Shown in pieces: positions 7,948 through 14,942 of a stretch of 24,649 bases of DNA. The position numbers and the translations under genes are program-made. Where the stretch lies: assembly GCA_031270785.1 (NCBI GenBank), contig JAISWM010000065.1, positions 1 to 24,649 on the forward strand, in the 5' to 3' direction. Position 1 is the stretch's first letter. Each line of letters begins with the position of its first letter. Origin of the DNA: Oscillospiraceae bacterium (GTDB lineage: Bacteria > Bacillota > Clostridia > Oscillospirales > Acutalibacteraceae). The notes beneath the pieces are model-generated. The model made no database searches. It was not told the origin of the DNA and saw nothing but the letters and a program-made list of their open reading frames with translations.

Positions 7948-8401
7948 TGGTCCAAATTAATTGATAATGTCTCCCCCCGCCATAGGCGGGGTGAAAGAAG
8001 GAATTTCAACTATTTTATGGCGCGGCCGAATTTGGGGTAGTGACCCAAATTAATTGATAATGTCTCCCCCCGCCATAGGCGGGGGTGAAAGAAGGAATTT
8101 CAACTATTTTATGGCGCGGCCGAGTTTGGGGTAGTGGCCCAAATTAATTGATAATGTCTCCCCCTCGCCATAGGCGGGGTGAAAGAAGGAATTTCAACTA
8201 TTTTATGGCGCGGCCGAGTTTGGGGTAGTGACCCAAATTAATTGATAATGTCTCCCCCGCCATAGGCTGGGATGAAAGAAGGAATTTCAACTATTTTATG
8301 GCGCGGCCGAATTTGGGGTAGTGGCCCAAATTAATTGATAATATCTCCCCCCGCCATAGGCTGGGTGAAAGAAGGAATTTCAACTATTTTGAGACACAAC
8401 T
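7943..8401 (+). mobile_element. Five-copy family A array between purF and purM
   Basis: Copies begin at 7943, 8036, 8130, 8224 and 8317, each about 85 bp, separated by an 8-bp spacer GAATTTGG or GAGTTTGG. Outer flanks CGGAAAGG (7935-7942) and TGGAAAGG (8402-8409) match at 7 of 8 positions, as a target duplication would. Confidence 0.9.
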
Positions 8402-8420
8402 TGGAAAGGGATAAAAATAA

Positions 8421-9467
8421 ATGCCGTATGAAAATTCCGGGCCGAAAAGTTATAATGAATCGGGTGTAGATATAACCGCCGGATATAAATCTGTTGAACT
8501 TATAAAAAAACATATTTTAAAAACCTGCCAAAAAGGAGCAATCTCAGAAATAGGCGGGTTTGGAGGAATGTTTGAACCCGATCTTACAAATATGGAAAAA
8601 CCTGTTTTAGTAAGCGGGACTGATGGAGTAGGGACGAAACTCAAGTTGGCTTTTTTAATGGATAAGCACGACACGATAGGAATAGATTGCGTTGCAATGT
8701 GCGTTAATGACATTATATGTTGCGGGGCAAAACCGATGTTTTTTTTAGATTATATCGCGTGTGGCAAAAACATACCGGAAAAGATAGAAAAAATTGTTTC
8801 GGGAATTGCCAAAGGGTGCGTTCAAGCTGGATGCTCGCTTATAGGCGGAGAAACAGCGGAAATGCCGGGGTTTTATTCTGAAAATGAATATGACCTTGCC
8901 GGTTTTTCGGTTGGGATAGTAGAAAAAGAAAAAATTATAAAAAAAGAAGACGTTAAAGAAGGAGATATAATAATAGCTCTTGCTTCAAGCGGAGTGCATT
9001 CTAATGGGTTTTCATTGGTAAGAAAAATCTTTAATACCCCAAATATCGATTTAAAGTCCCCGCGCAAAGAATTAAATAATAAATCTATTGGCGAAACGCT
9101 GCTGATGCCCACGAAAATATATGCAAATTCCGTACTTCGGCTGATTAAACATATAAATGTAAAAAGTATATCTCATATAACCGGCGGAGGATTTTATGAA
9201 AATATACCAAGGGCAATTCCGAGCGGACTCTGCGCAAATATTAAAAAATCCGATATTAAAGTTCCTGGTATATTTAATATTATCAAGGAAAAAGGAGCCA
9301 TACCCGAAAAGGATATGTTTGGCATATTTAATATGGGGGTGGGAATGTGTATAATTGTTTCTGAGAGCGGCGCGAATAAATCCCTTGATATTTTAAGAAG
9401 CAGCGGAGAAGACGCATACATCATTGGGGAAATTATAAAATCAAATGAAAAGGTTGTAATATATTAA
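8421..9467 (+). CDS. purM: Phosphoribosylformylglycinamidine cyclo-ligase PurM
   Basis: AIR synthetase: ATP-dependent ring closure of FGAM to AIR. The 348-residue product is of normal length and shows GVDITAGYKSVELIK, SGTDGVGTKL, the long signature IDCVAMCVNDIICCGAKPMFFLDYIA, GGETAEMPGFY and HITGGGFYENIPR. The ribosome binding site GGAAAGGG (8403-8410) is itself the right-hand target duplication of the family A array that separates purM from purF. The stop codon TAA overlaps the ATG of the next gene by one base (TAATG), so the downstream channel gene is translationally coupled. Confidence 0.97.
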   Translation: MPYENSGPKSYNESGVDITAGYKSVELIKKHILKTCQKGAISEIGGFGGMFEPDLTNMEKPVLVSGTDGVGTKLKLAFLMDKHDTIGIDCVAMCVNDIICCGAKPMFFLDYIACGKNIPEKIEKIVSGIAKGCVQAGCSLIGGETAEMPGFYSENEYDLAGFSVGIVEKEKIIKKEDVKEGDIIIALASSGVHSNGFSLVRKIFNTPNIDLKSPRKELNNKSIGETLLMPTKIYANSVLRLIKHINVKSISHITGGGFYENIPRAIPSGLCANIKKSDIKVPGIFNIIKEKGAIPEKDMFGIFNMGVGMCIIVSESGANKSLDILRSSGEDAYIIGEIIKSNEKVVIY

Positions 9468-10069
9468 TGAGGGAATATGTCAGCGGTGTTTTGGCCGGAA
9501 TTTTGGTAGGAATAGGCGGAGCAATTTGCATTTCTTGCGATAATAGGTACTTAGGATCAATATTTTTTTCCATAGCTTTACTTTTCATATGTATAAGGGG
9601 TTATTCTCTGTTTACAGGTAAAGTAGGATTTATAATTGATGAATTTTCCGCAAAAAAACTTTTTAATTTATTTTACTGCCTCTTAGGTAATATTACAGGA
9701 GCAATTATATCAGGCACGGTTATAAAATTTTCCTTTATAAATTTGCACCAAATATCATTAGTAAGCTGCACCGGTAAGTTAGAACAAAGCGCTTTGCAAA
9801 CTTTTATAAGAGCTGCGTTTTGCGGAATATTAATGTACTTAGCGGTTGTAGTATATAAAGAAAATAAATCGAAAATCGGAATTTTATTTAGTGTGCCTGT
9901 ATTTATTTTAAGCGGATATGAGCATTCAATAGCTAACATGTTTTATTTCACACTGTCAGGAATATTTTCCACTCAACTAATACTATATATTTTAATAACT
10001 GTGATAGGTAACACCAGCGGAGGCATACTGTTTGCTTATTTAAGTAAATATGCCAAGGGGGAAAAGTGA
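9467..10069 (+). CDS. Small formate/nitrite transporter (FNT) family channel
   Basis: Predicted inner-membrane channel of the FocA/NirC family for formate or a similar small anion. The 200-residue product has about six hydrophobic segments, and family motifs SLFTGKVGF (47-55), LLGNITGAI (72-80), RAAFCGILMYLAV (115-127), SGYEHSIANMFYF (149-161, with the central-pore His153) and GNTSGG (181-186). It is 50-80 residues shorter than typical FNTs, mainly at the N-terminus and in loops. It starts on the TAATG overlap with purM and originally led straight into purN, as the 66-bp duplication at 10030-10095 shows. Formate feeds 10-formyl-tetrahydrofolate, the cosubstrate of PurN and PurH, so a role in one-carbon supply is a reasonable inference, not shown. 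Confidence 0.85.
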   Translation: MREYVSGVLAGILVGIGGAICISCDNRYLGSIFFSIALLFICIRGYSLFTGKVGFIIDEFSAKKLFNLFYCLLGNITGAIISGTVIKFSFINLHQISLVSCTGKLEQSALQTFIRAAFCGILMYLAVVVYKENKSKIGILFSVPVFILSGYEHSIANMFYFTLSGIFSTQLILYILITVIGNTSGGILFAYLSKYAKGEK

Positions 10070-10095
10070 AAAAACATGAAAGCAAAATTAATATA
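10030..10095 (+). pseudogene. Truncated duplicate of the purN start
   Basis: From 10030 to 10095 the sequence matches 11349-11415 at roughly 87%: the tail of the channel gene, an AAGGGG ribosome binding site and the first ten codons of purN. In this left copy the purN start is GTG overlapping the channel stop (AAGTGA), then reads KKHESKINI and hits TAG, where a family C repeat begins (10094). It is a relic of the original channel-purN junction; the intact purN is at 11386. Confidence 0.75.
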
Positions 10096-10625
10096 TAGCA
10101 AAAACTTTTTCAAACAGTGGCATTTTTGTTTTTTCCCCGCGAGTCGGTTGTGGCCCAAATTAGTTTATAATGTTTTTTCCCCCGCCTACGGGGGGGAAAA
10201 AAGAAGAAGTTTCAACAATTTTGAGACATAACCCGCGAGTCGGAGGGGGAAAAAACGTAAATAACAGGTAGTGGTCCAAATTAGTTTATAATGTTTTCCC
10301 CCCGCCCATGGCGGGGGGAAAAAGAAGAAGTTTCAACTATTTTGAGACATAACCCGCGAGTCGGAGGGGGAAAAACGTAAATAACAGGTAGTGGTCCAAA
10401 TTAGTTTATAATGTTTCCCCCCCCGCCAACGGCGGAGGGGAAAAGAAAAAAATTTAACTATTTTGAGACATGACCAAATAATACCACGTTTCTATAGCTG
10501 TTTCGTTTGAAAAGCGTCTGATTTTTATGACTTTCTCTTAGCCGTCGGCTGGGAGAAAGTACACGGATAAATTTACTTTTGAAGACTTTTTTAAAGCGTA
10601 ACAGCTATAAATGGTTTTTGTTATA
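10094..10625. mobile_element. Family C element carrying three A copies and one B copy
   Basis: Left end TATAGCAAAAACTTTTT, right end AATGGTTTTTGTTATA. Inside are A copies at 10146-10233 (flanked by CGCGAGTC), 10267-10354 and 10387-10475 (flanked by AAATAACA/AAATAATA), and a B copy at 10493-10609. The 10096-10690 stretch has no gene. Confidence 0.75.
10493..10609. mobile_element. Family B element, 117 bp, TA target
   Basis: TATAGCTGTT at the left and AACAGCTATA at the right, with a long GC-rich central stem. The surrounding C sequence reads CGTTTCTA before and TAAATGG after, versus CGTTTCTAAATGG in uninterrupted C copies, so a TA was duplicated. Confidence 0.8.
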
Positions 10626-10690
10626 GCGAAAAGAAGTTTTAAGTAAAAATGATGTGCATCCGATATCACCATTTTTTTGATAAGTTCCTC

Positions 10691-10719
10691 TTGCTTTTTT
10701 GTGAGCAATGACATATAAT
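10691..10719 (+). promoter_or_regulatory. Promoter of the 188-residue gene
   Basis: TTGCTT at 10691-10696, 17 bp, TATAAT at 10714-10719, followed by AAGGAGA and ATG 10759. It gives the inserted gene its own transcription inside the pur cluster and may also drive purN and onward. Confidence 0.6.
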
Positions 10720-10758
10720 TGTTATGTTATTGAATATAAAATAAAGGAGATGTTTTAA

Positions 10759-11325
10759 ATGGCAGATTTTCGTTCAGAACTATTAAAAGTACTTCCGTCA
10801 TGGTCACCTATGCTTTATAAGTATTTGGATCTCGATAAAGAATCTTTTAAAGTAAAACCGAAGACACAAGAGGAAAAAGATGAACAAGAGAAACAACGTA
10901 AAAAATGGGTTGAGCAAGCTCTAAAAGAACATAACAGCTTAATGAGAAACCTTAAAGTACACGATAAGCATATGTTGGTTCTTCTTAATAAATTTTCCAA
11001 AGACCATCCGGACATTCCGGAAGCAAATCTTGACGAACTCCGTGAAAAAATAAAGAACCGTACAGTAGTTAAAAGAGCGGAATTTTATGCGGATAAAGGA
11101 GATGGCGCACTCCGCGCTATTAAAGGAGCAGAGAATACCGCTGTGCAGGTAGAACTAGATGCGATTCTGAAAGAGCATGCACTGTTTAAAACGTATAAGG
11201 AAAAAGTTGCAGAGTGGGAGGCGGTTTTAACAAAAGCGCAAGATGCTTTTGAAAGAGCGGGGCCAAAATACGCGCTTTCCCTTATGGCAAATATGGCAAA
11301 AAAGTTTTCCACAAAAGACAAGTAG
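10759..11325 (+). CDS. Unrecognised 188-residue charged protein
   Basis: I do not recognise this protein. The 188 residues are highly charged, rich in Lys/Glu/Ala, predicted mostly helical, with no Cys, no signal peptide and no membrane segment. A lysine/glutamate/glutamine-rich stretch at about 34-52 looks like a coiled-coil or linker. The gene has its own good promoter (10691-10719) and a strong AAGGAGA ribosome binding site 7 bp before the ATG, unlike the pur genes around it. Codon use seems less AT-biased, with CGT, CTC and CCG codons. It lies in an insert of about 1.25 kb that splits the channel gene from purN and is flanked by a 66-bp duplication. That context suggests acquisition by insertion rather than a purine role. 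Confidence 0.8.
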   Translation: MADFRSELLKVLPSWSPMLYKYLDLDKESFKVKPKTQEEKDEQEKQRKKWVEQALKEHNSLMRNLKVHDKHMLVLLNKFSKDHPDIPEANLDELREKIKNRTVVKRAEFYADKGDGALRAIKGAENTAVQVELDAILKEHALFKTYKEKVAEWEAVLTKAQDAFERAGPKYALSLMANMAKKFSTKDK

Positions 11326-11385
11326 GTAACGCGCGCGAAAACTTTACCGTTTGCTTATTTAAATAAATGCACCAAGGGGTAAAAA

Positions 11386-12021
11386 ATGAAAAAACACGAA
11401 AGCAAGATTAATATAGCCGTATTGGTGTCGGGAAGCGGCACAAACCTGCAAGCTATTATAGATGCTCAGGAAAAGGGCATACTTCGCCACGGAGAAGTGA
11501 AAATCGTAATTTCAAATAAAAAAGATGCGTATGCCGTCAATAGAGCAAAAAAGCATAGCATAAAAGCAGAAACGGTTATAAAAGAGGGCCAAAATTCGCA
11601 AGATATTTTTGAAAATAGTATTAAAAAAATTCTCAGGGAAAACGATATACATTTGATAGTACTTGCGGGATTTACAAACATACTAAGCCAAAAATTCACT
11701 TCAGAATATAAAAACAAAATAATAAATGTGCACCCGTCATTAATACCATCTTTTTGCGGAAAAGGTTTTTATGGAATAAAAGTACACGAGGAAGCAATAA
11801 ATTACGGCGTAAAAGTAACGGGTGCCACGGTGCATTTTGTAAGTGAAATACCGGACGGAGGAAAAATTATTATGCAAAAAGCAATTTATATTAATAAAGG
11901 GGATACTCCGGAAACGCTTCAAAAACGCGTAATGCAAAAAGCCGAGTGGATAATACTCCCGAGAGCAATAGAAAAAGTTTGCGTAGAAATGCTGAAAAAC
12001 GGAGGTTGTGCCTCAAATTAA
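11386..12021 (+). CDS. purN: Phosphoribosylglycinamide formyltransferase PurN
   Basis: Transfers the formyl group of 10-formyl-tetrahydrofolate to GAR. The 211-residue product shows VSGSGTNLQAIID (14-26), the phosphate loop SNKKDAYAVNRAK (43-55), and catalytic residues Asn114, His116 (NVHPSLIP) and Asp157 (IPDGG). An AAGGGG ribosome binding site lies 6 bp before the ATG. The first 60 bp including the ribosome binding site are duplicated at 10030-10095. The terminal residues GCASN and the TAA stop come from a family A element that begins exactly on a codon boundary at 12004. Confidence 0.97.
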   Translation: MKKHESKINIAVLVSGSGTNLQAIIDAQEKGILRHGEVKIVISNKKDAYAVNRAKKHSIKAETVIKEGQNSQDIFENSIKKILRENDIHLIVLAGFTNILSQKFTSEYKNKIINVHPSLIPSFCGKGFYGIKVHEEAINYGVKVTGATVHFVSEIPDGGKIIMQKAIYINKGDTPETLQKRVMQKAEWIILPRAIEKVCVEMLKNGGCASN

Positions 12022-12093
12022 TTGATGTTATCTTTCCACGCTTGCTAGTGTGTGGGGAGAAAGAAAAAGTTTCAATTATTTTGAAACACAGCC
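12004..12093 (+). mobile_element. Family A element between purN and purO
   Basis: 90 bp, begins on a purN codon boundary and gives its stop. Flanks AAAAACGG and AAAAATGG are similar but offset by one base. Confidence 0.7.
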
Positions 12094-12115
12094 AAAAATG
12101 GTGAAAGGATATAAA

Positions 12116-12847
12116 ATGAATCCATATGAAATAAATAACATAGGTAAAATATTAAAAAATAAAACATATTTAGGCCGAGGGTTAGTAATAGGACAAAGCG
12201 AAAACGGCAATCAAGCGGTATTTGCGTATTTTATAACTGGAAGAAGCGAAAACAGCCGAAATAGAATCTTTTTGGAATCAAAAAATGAAGTTATAATTCA
12301 GCCTTGCGACATGTCAAAAGTCAAAAATGCTGATCTTATAGTTTATTCTCCGGTAAAAAAAATAAAAAATAATATAGTTGTAACAAACGGAGATCAAACA
12401 AACACAATATGTGATTTCGTAAAAAACGGTAAAACTTTTGAAGAGGCTTTAGAAACAAGAAAATTTGAACCGGATCCGCCGAATTTTACTCCCAGGATAA
12501 GCGGAATAATTACGCTTGACGGCAGTACGTTTAAGTACAAAATAAGTATTCTGAAAAGTATGGATGAAAACGGGACATATTGCAGCCAATATACATATAA
12601 ATATTTTCCAATACCGAGCCTTGGGCACTTTATTCATACATATATTGATGACGGGAACCCGCTTCCGCCGTTTTGCGGTGAACCGCTGAGAATAAAAATT
12701 CCAAATAATATTGACGATTTTACAAACATAATTTGGGATAATTTATATGATCAAAATAAGATTTCCCTTTATGTGCAGTACATCAATATAAAAGATCAAA
12801 AATATGAAAGCCGTTTATTGAATAAAAATAAAATTCAATCTCTGTAG
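12116..12847 (+). CDS. purO: IMP cyclohydrolase, PurO type
   Basis: Last step of IMP synthesis: cyclises FAICAR to IMP. The 243-residue product resembles the archaeal-type PurO family (IMP_cyclohyd), with YLGRGLVIGQSENGNQAVFAYFITGRSENSRNR near the N-terminus and the later RISGIITLDG stretch. It replaces the N-terminal cyclohydrolase domain missing from the PurH of this cluster. The ATG at 12116 is chosen because GAAAGGA precedes it by 7 bp; the open frame continues upstream to 12050, but those codons are in the right half of a family A repeat. The assignment rests on remembered family features, so the gene symbol is by analogy. Confidence 0.85.
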   Translation: MNPYEINNIGKILKNKTYLGRGLVIGQSENGNQAVFAYFITGRSENSRNRIFLESKNEVIIQPCDMSKVKNADLIVYSPVKKIKNNIVVTNGDQTNTICDFVKNGKTFEEALETRKFEPDPPNFTPRISGIITLDGSTFKYKISILKSMDENGTYCSQYTYKYFPIPSLGHFIHTYIDDGNPLPPFCGEPLRIKIPNNIDDFTNIIWDNLYDQNKISLYVQYINIKDQKYESRLLNKNKIQSL

Positions 12848-12883
12848 GAATACATGGGGTTGTGGCTCAAATTAGTTGATAAA

Positions 12884-13088
12884 TATAGCTGTTTCACTTG
12901 AAAAAAGCACATTCATTTGTGTACTCTTTCCCCGCCATCGGATGGGAAAGAATTACAAGAGTTTAAACTTTTTAAGTTAAATCACTGGTTGTGGGCCAAA
13001 TTTATTGATAATATCTTTTTCCCCCCCCGCCTATGGCGGGGGGAAAGAAGGGATTTCAACTATTTTGGGACACGACCAAATCACTATA
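12884..13088. mobile_element. Family G element interrupted by family A
   Basis: Left end TATAGCTGTTTCACTTG and right end TTAAGTTAAATCACTATA are an imperfect inverted repeat. A family A copy occupies 12987-13077. A solo A left end lies just before it at 12858-12883. Confidence 0.7.
12987..13077 (+). mobile_element. Family A element with perfect 8-bp target duplication
   Basis: 91 bp, flanked by AAATCACT at 12979-12986 and 13078-13085, inside the right end of a G element. Confidence 0.9.
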
Positions 13089-13131
13089 CACGGATGTAGC
13101 GAAAATTTTATTTAAAAAAAGGGAATCGAAT

Positions 13132-14571
13132 ATGATAAGTGAAGAAAAAAGCAAATATATATCACCATTTTCAGCCAGATATGCAAGTAAAGAGATGCAA
13201 TATATTTTTTCAGAAGACTTTAAGTTCAAATCATGGCGAAAACTTTGGATAGCGCTTGCAAAAGCTGAAAAACAGTTAGGGCTTAATATAACGGATGAAC
13301 AAATTTCTGAGCTGGTTTTTAATAAAGACAATATCAATTATGAAACAGCGCAAGAAAGAGAAAAAATAGTTCGCCATGACGTTATGGCTCACGTTTACGC
13401 ATACGGCAAACAATGCCCGAACGCGGAATCGATAATTCATTTAGGTGCAACTTCTTGCTATGTGGGCGATAATACGGATATCATAATTTTGCGCGAGGCA
13501 TCTAAAATAGTACTTGAAAAGGCAGTGCAGGTAATAAAAAATCTTTCTGAATTTGCCCAAAAACACAAAGCTACTCCGTGCCTTGCCTATACTCACCTTC
13601 AGCCGGCTCAATTAACTACGGTCGGAAAAAGAGCCACTCTTTGGATACATGAACTTGTGCAAGACATTGAAAATATACAGTATCAACTTGATAAATTAAA
13701 ACTTTTAGGTTCAAAAGGTGCCACCGGTACGCAGGCAAGTTTTATGAAACTTTTTGAAAATGACGAAAATAAGGTAAAGCAGCTTGAAAAATTTATATCT
13801 GATGAAATGGGATTTGATGGGTGCGCAGATGTGTCGGGGCAAACATATTCAAGAAAAATAGATTATTATTTTTTATCAGTTTTGTCCGGATTTGCTCAAA
13901 GCGCGTATAAATTTTCAAATGATCTTAGAATATTGCAGTCATTTGAAGAAATGGAAGAACCTTTTGAAAAAAATCAAATAGGTTCGTCGGCCATGCCGTA
14001 CAAACGCAATCCAATGAAAAGCGAAAGAATATCGTCACTTGCAAGATACGTAATTATAAATGCTGTTAATCCCGCAATGACTGCCGGGACACAATGGTTT
14101 GAAAGAACACTTGATGACAGCGCAAACAAAAGAATATCTGTTGCGGAGGCCTTTTTAGGAGTAGACTCTATTTTAGATATATACATTAATATTTCGTCAG
14201 GGCTAATAGTATATGAGAAAGTAATAAATAAAAGGATAATGGAAAAATTACCTTTTATGGCCACAGAAAATATTATGATGGAATGTGTAAAAAAAGGTGG
14301 AAACAGGCAAGAACTTCACGAAGCACTGCGTGCTCATTCGCAAACAGCAGCTGCAAAAATAAAATTTGAAGGCAAAAATAATGATTTAATCGATAGAATA
14401 TCAAACGATGAAATTTTTAAAATTACAAAAAAAGAAATACTGGAGCAGCTTGACCCGCTTAAGTACACAGGCAGAAGTGCTTCGCAAGTAGAAGAATTTC
14501 TTTCCAAAGTAGTTTACCCTATTTTAGATAAATACTATATTAAAAATATCGCGCCGAAGTTGAAAGTATAG
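13132..14571 (+). CDS. purB: Adenylosuccinate lyase PurB
   Basis: Cleaves fumarate from SAICAR and from adenylosuccinate, acting in both IMP and AMP formation. The 479-residue product, of the usual length, shows RHDVMAHVYAYG (81-92), HLGATSCYVGDN (103-114), the general-acid His155 in THLQPAQ and the fumarase/lyase signature GSSAMPYKRNPMKSE (284-298) with the catalytic serine loop. ATG 13132 is chosen because the open frame upstream to 13033 translates family A repeat DNA. The ribosome binding site is weak (AAAGGGA about 8 bp upstream). A 10-bp hairpin follows the stop at 14579-14606. Confidence 0.97.
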   Translation: MISEEKSKYISPFSARYASKEMQYIFSEDFKFKSWRKLWIALAKAEKQLGLNITDEQISELVFNKDNINYETAQEREKIVRHDVMAHVYAYGKQCPNAESIIHLGATSCYVGDNTDIIILREASKIVLEKAVQVIKNLSEFAQKHKATPCLAYTHLQPAQLTTVGKRATLWIHELVQDIENIQYQLDKLKLLGSKGATGTQASFMKLFENDENKVKQLEKFISDEMGFDGCADVSGQTYSRKIDYYFLSVLSGFAQSAYKFSNDLRILQSFEEMEEPFEKNQIGSSAMPYKRNPMKSERISSLARYVIINAVNPAMTAGTQWFERTLDDSANKRISVAEAFLGVDSILDIYINISSGLIVYEKVINKRIMEKLPFMATENIMMECVKKGGNRQELHEALRAHSQTAAAKIKFEGKNNDLIDRISNDEIFKITKKEILEQLDPLKYTGRSASQVEEFLSKVVYPILDKYYIKNIAPKLKV

Positions 14572-14578
14572 CTAATCA

Positions 14579-14606
14579 ATAACCCCGCACTTCAGGGCGG
14601 GGTTAT
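14579..14606 (+). terminator. Hairpin after purB, possible terminator
   Basis: ATAACCCCGC and GCGGGGTTAT form a perfect 10-bp stem with an 8-base loop, 7 bp after the purB stop. No T-tract follows, so it is not a textbook intrinsic terminator. Confidence 0.35.
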
Positions 14607-14607
14607 G

Positions 14608-14724
14608 TATAGCTGTTTCGTTTGAAAAGTGCCTGATTTTTATAACTTTCTCCCAGCCGACGGCTGGGAGAAAGTACACGGATAAAATTACTTTTGGGGG
14701 CTGTTTTAAATCGTAACAGCTATA
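14608..14724. mobile_element. Family B element, 117 bp
   Basis: Same length and nearly the same sequence as 10493-10609 and 17646-17762. The centre is a perfect 14-bp stem (ACTTTCTCCCAGCC with its complement around GAC). Confidence 0.8.
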
Positions 14725-14830
14725 GTAAAAGCTTTTTAAAACAGTGACATTTTTGTCCTTTCCCTATCGCACGCAATGAGCGGGGAAGGAACGTAAATAA
14801 TACCACGTTTCTAAATGGCTTTAGATATAT
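14721..14830. repeat. Family C element abutting B
   Basis: Starts TATAGTAAAAGCTTTTT, sharing TATA with the end of the B copy, and continues through CGTAAATAATACCACGTTTC to about 14830. From 14831 to 14905 there is a GC hairpin and a solo family A end; nothing else up to purH. Confidence 0.65.
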
Positions 14831-14942
14831 AAGCTTCCCCCCCGCCATTGGCGGGGAAAAGAACAAAAAAGGTTTTTACTATATCAACCAATTTGGCTCG
14901 CAATCAATAATTTTTATATATTAAGTGAAAGGGTCTTATAAA

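Noticed and set aside
5300..10480. Tandem arrays (5300-5730, 7943-8401, 10146-10475) as CRISPR arrays
   Set aside because: The units are 93-120 bp, with no short repeat plus unique 30-bp spacers; the constant 8-bp spacers and hairpin cores are those of mobile palindromes, and no cas gene is present.
10030..11415. The 66-bp flanking duplication as an ordinary transposition target duplication
   Set aside because: It is far longer than any usual target duplication, and the insert has no transposase or terminal inverted repeats at its edges.
12050..13131. Longer starts for purO (12050) and purB (13033), and similarly purD (16265)
   Set aside because: The extra N-terminal codons translate repeat DNA (for example SFNYFETQ and GFQLFWDTT from the A right end), and good ribosome binding sites precede the later ATGs.
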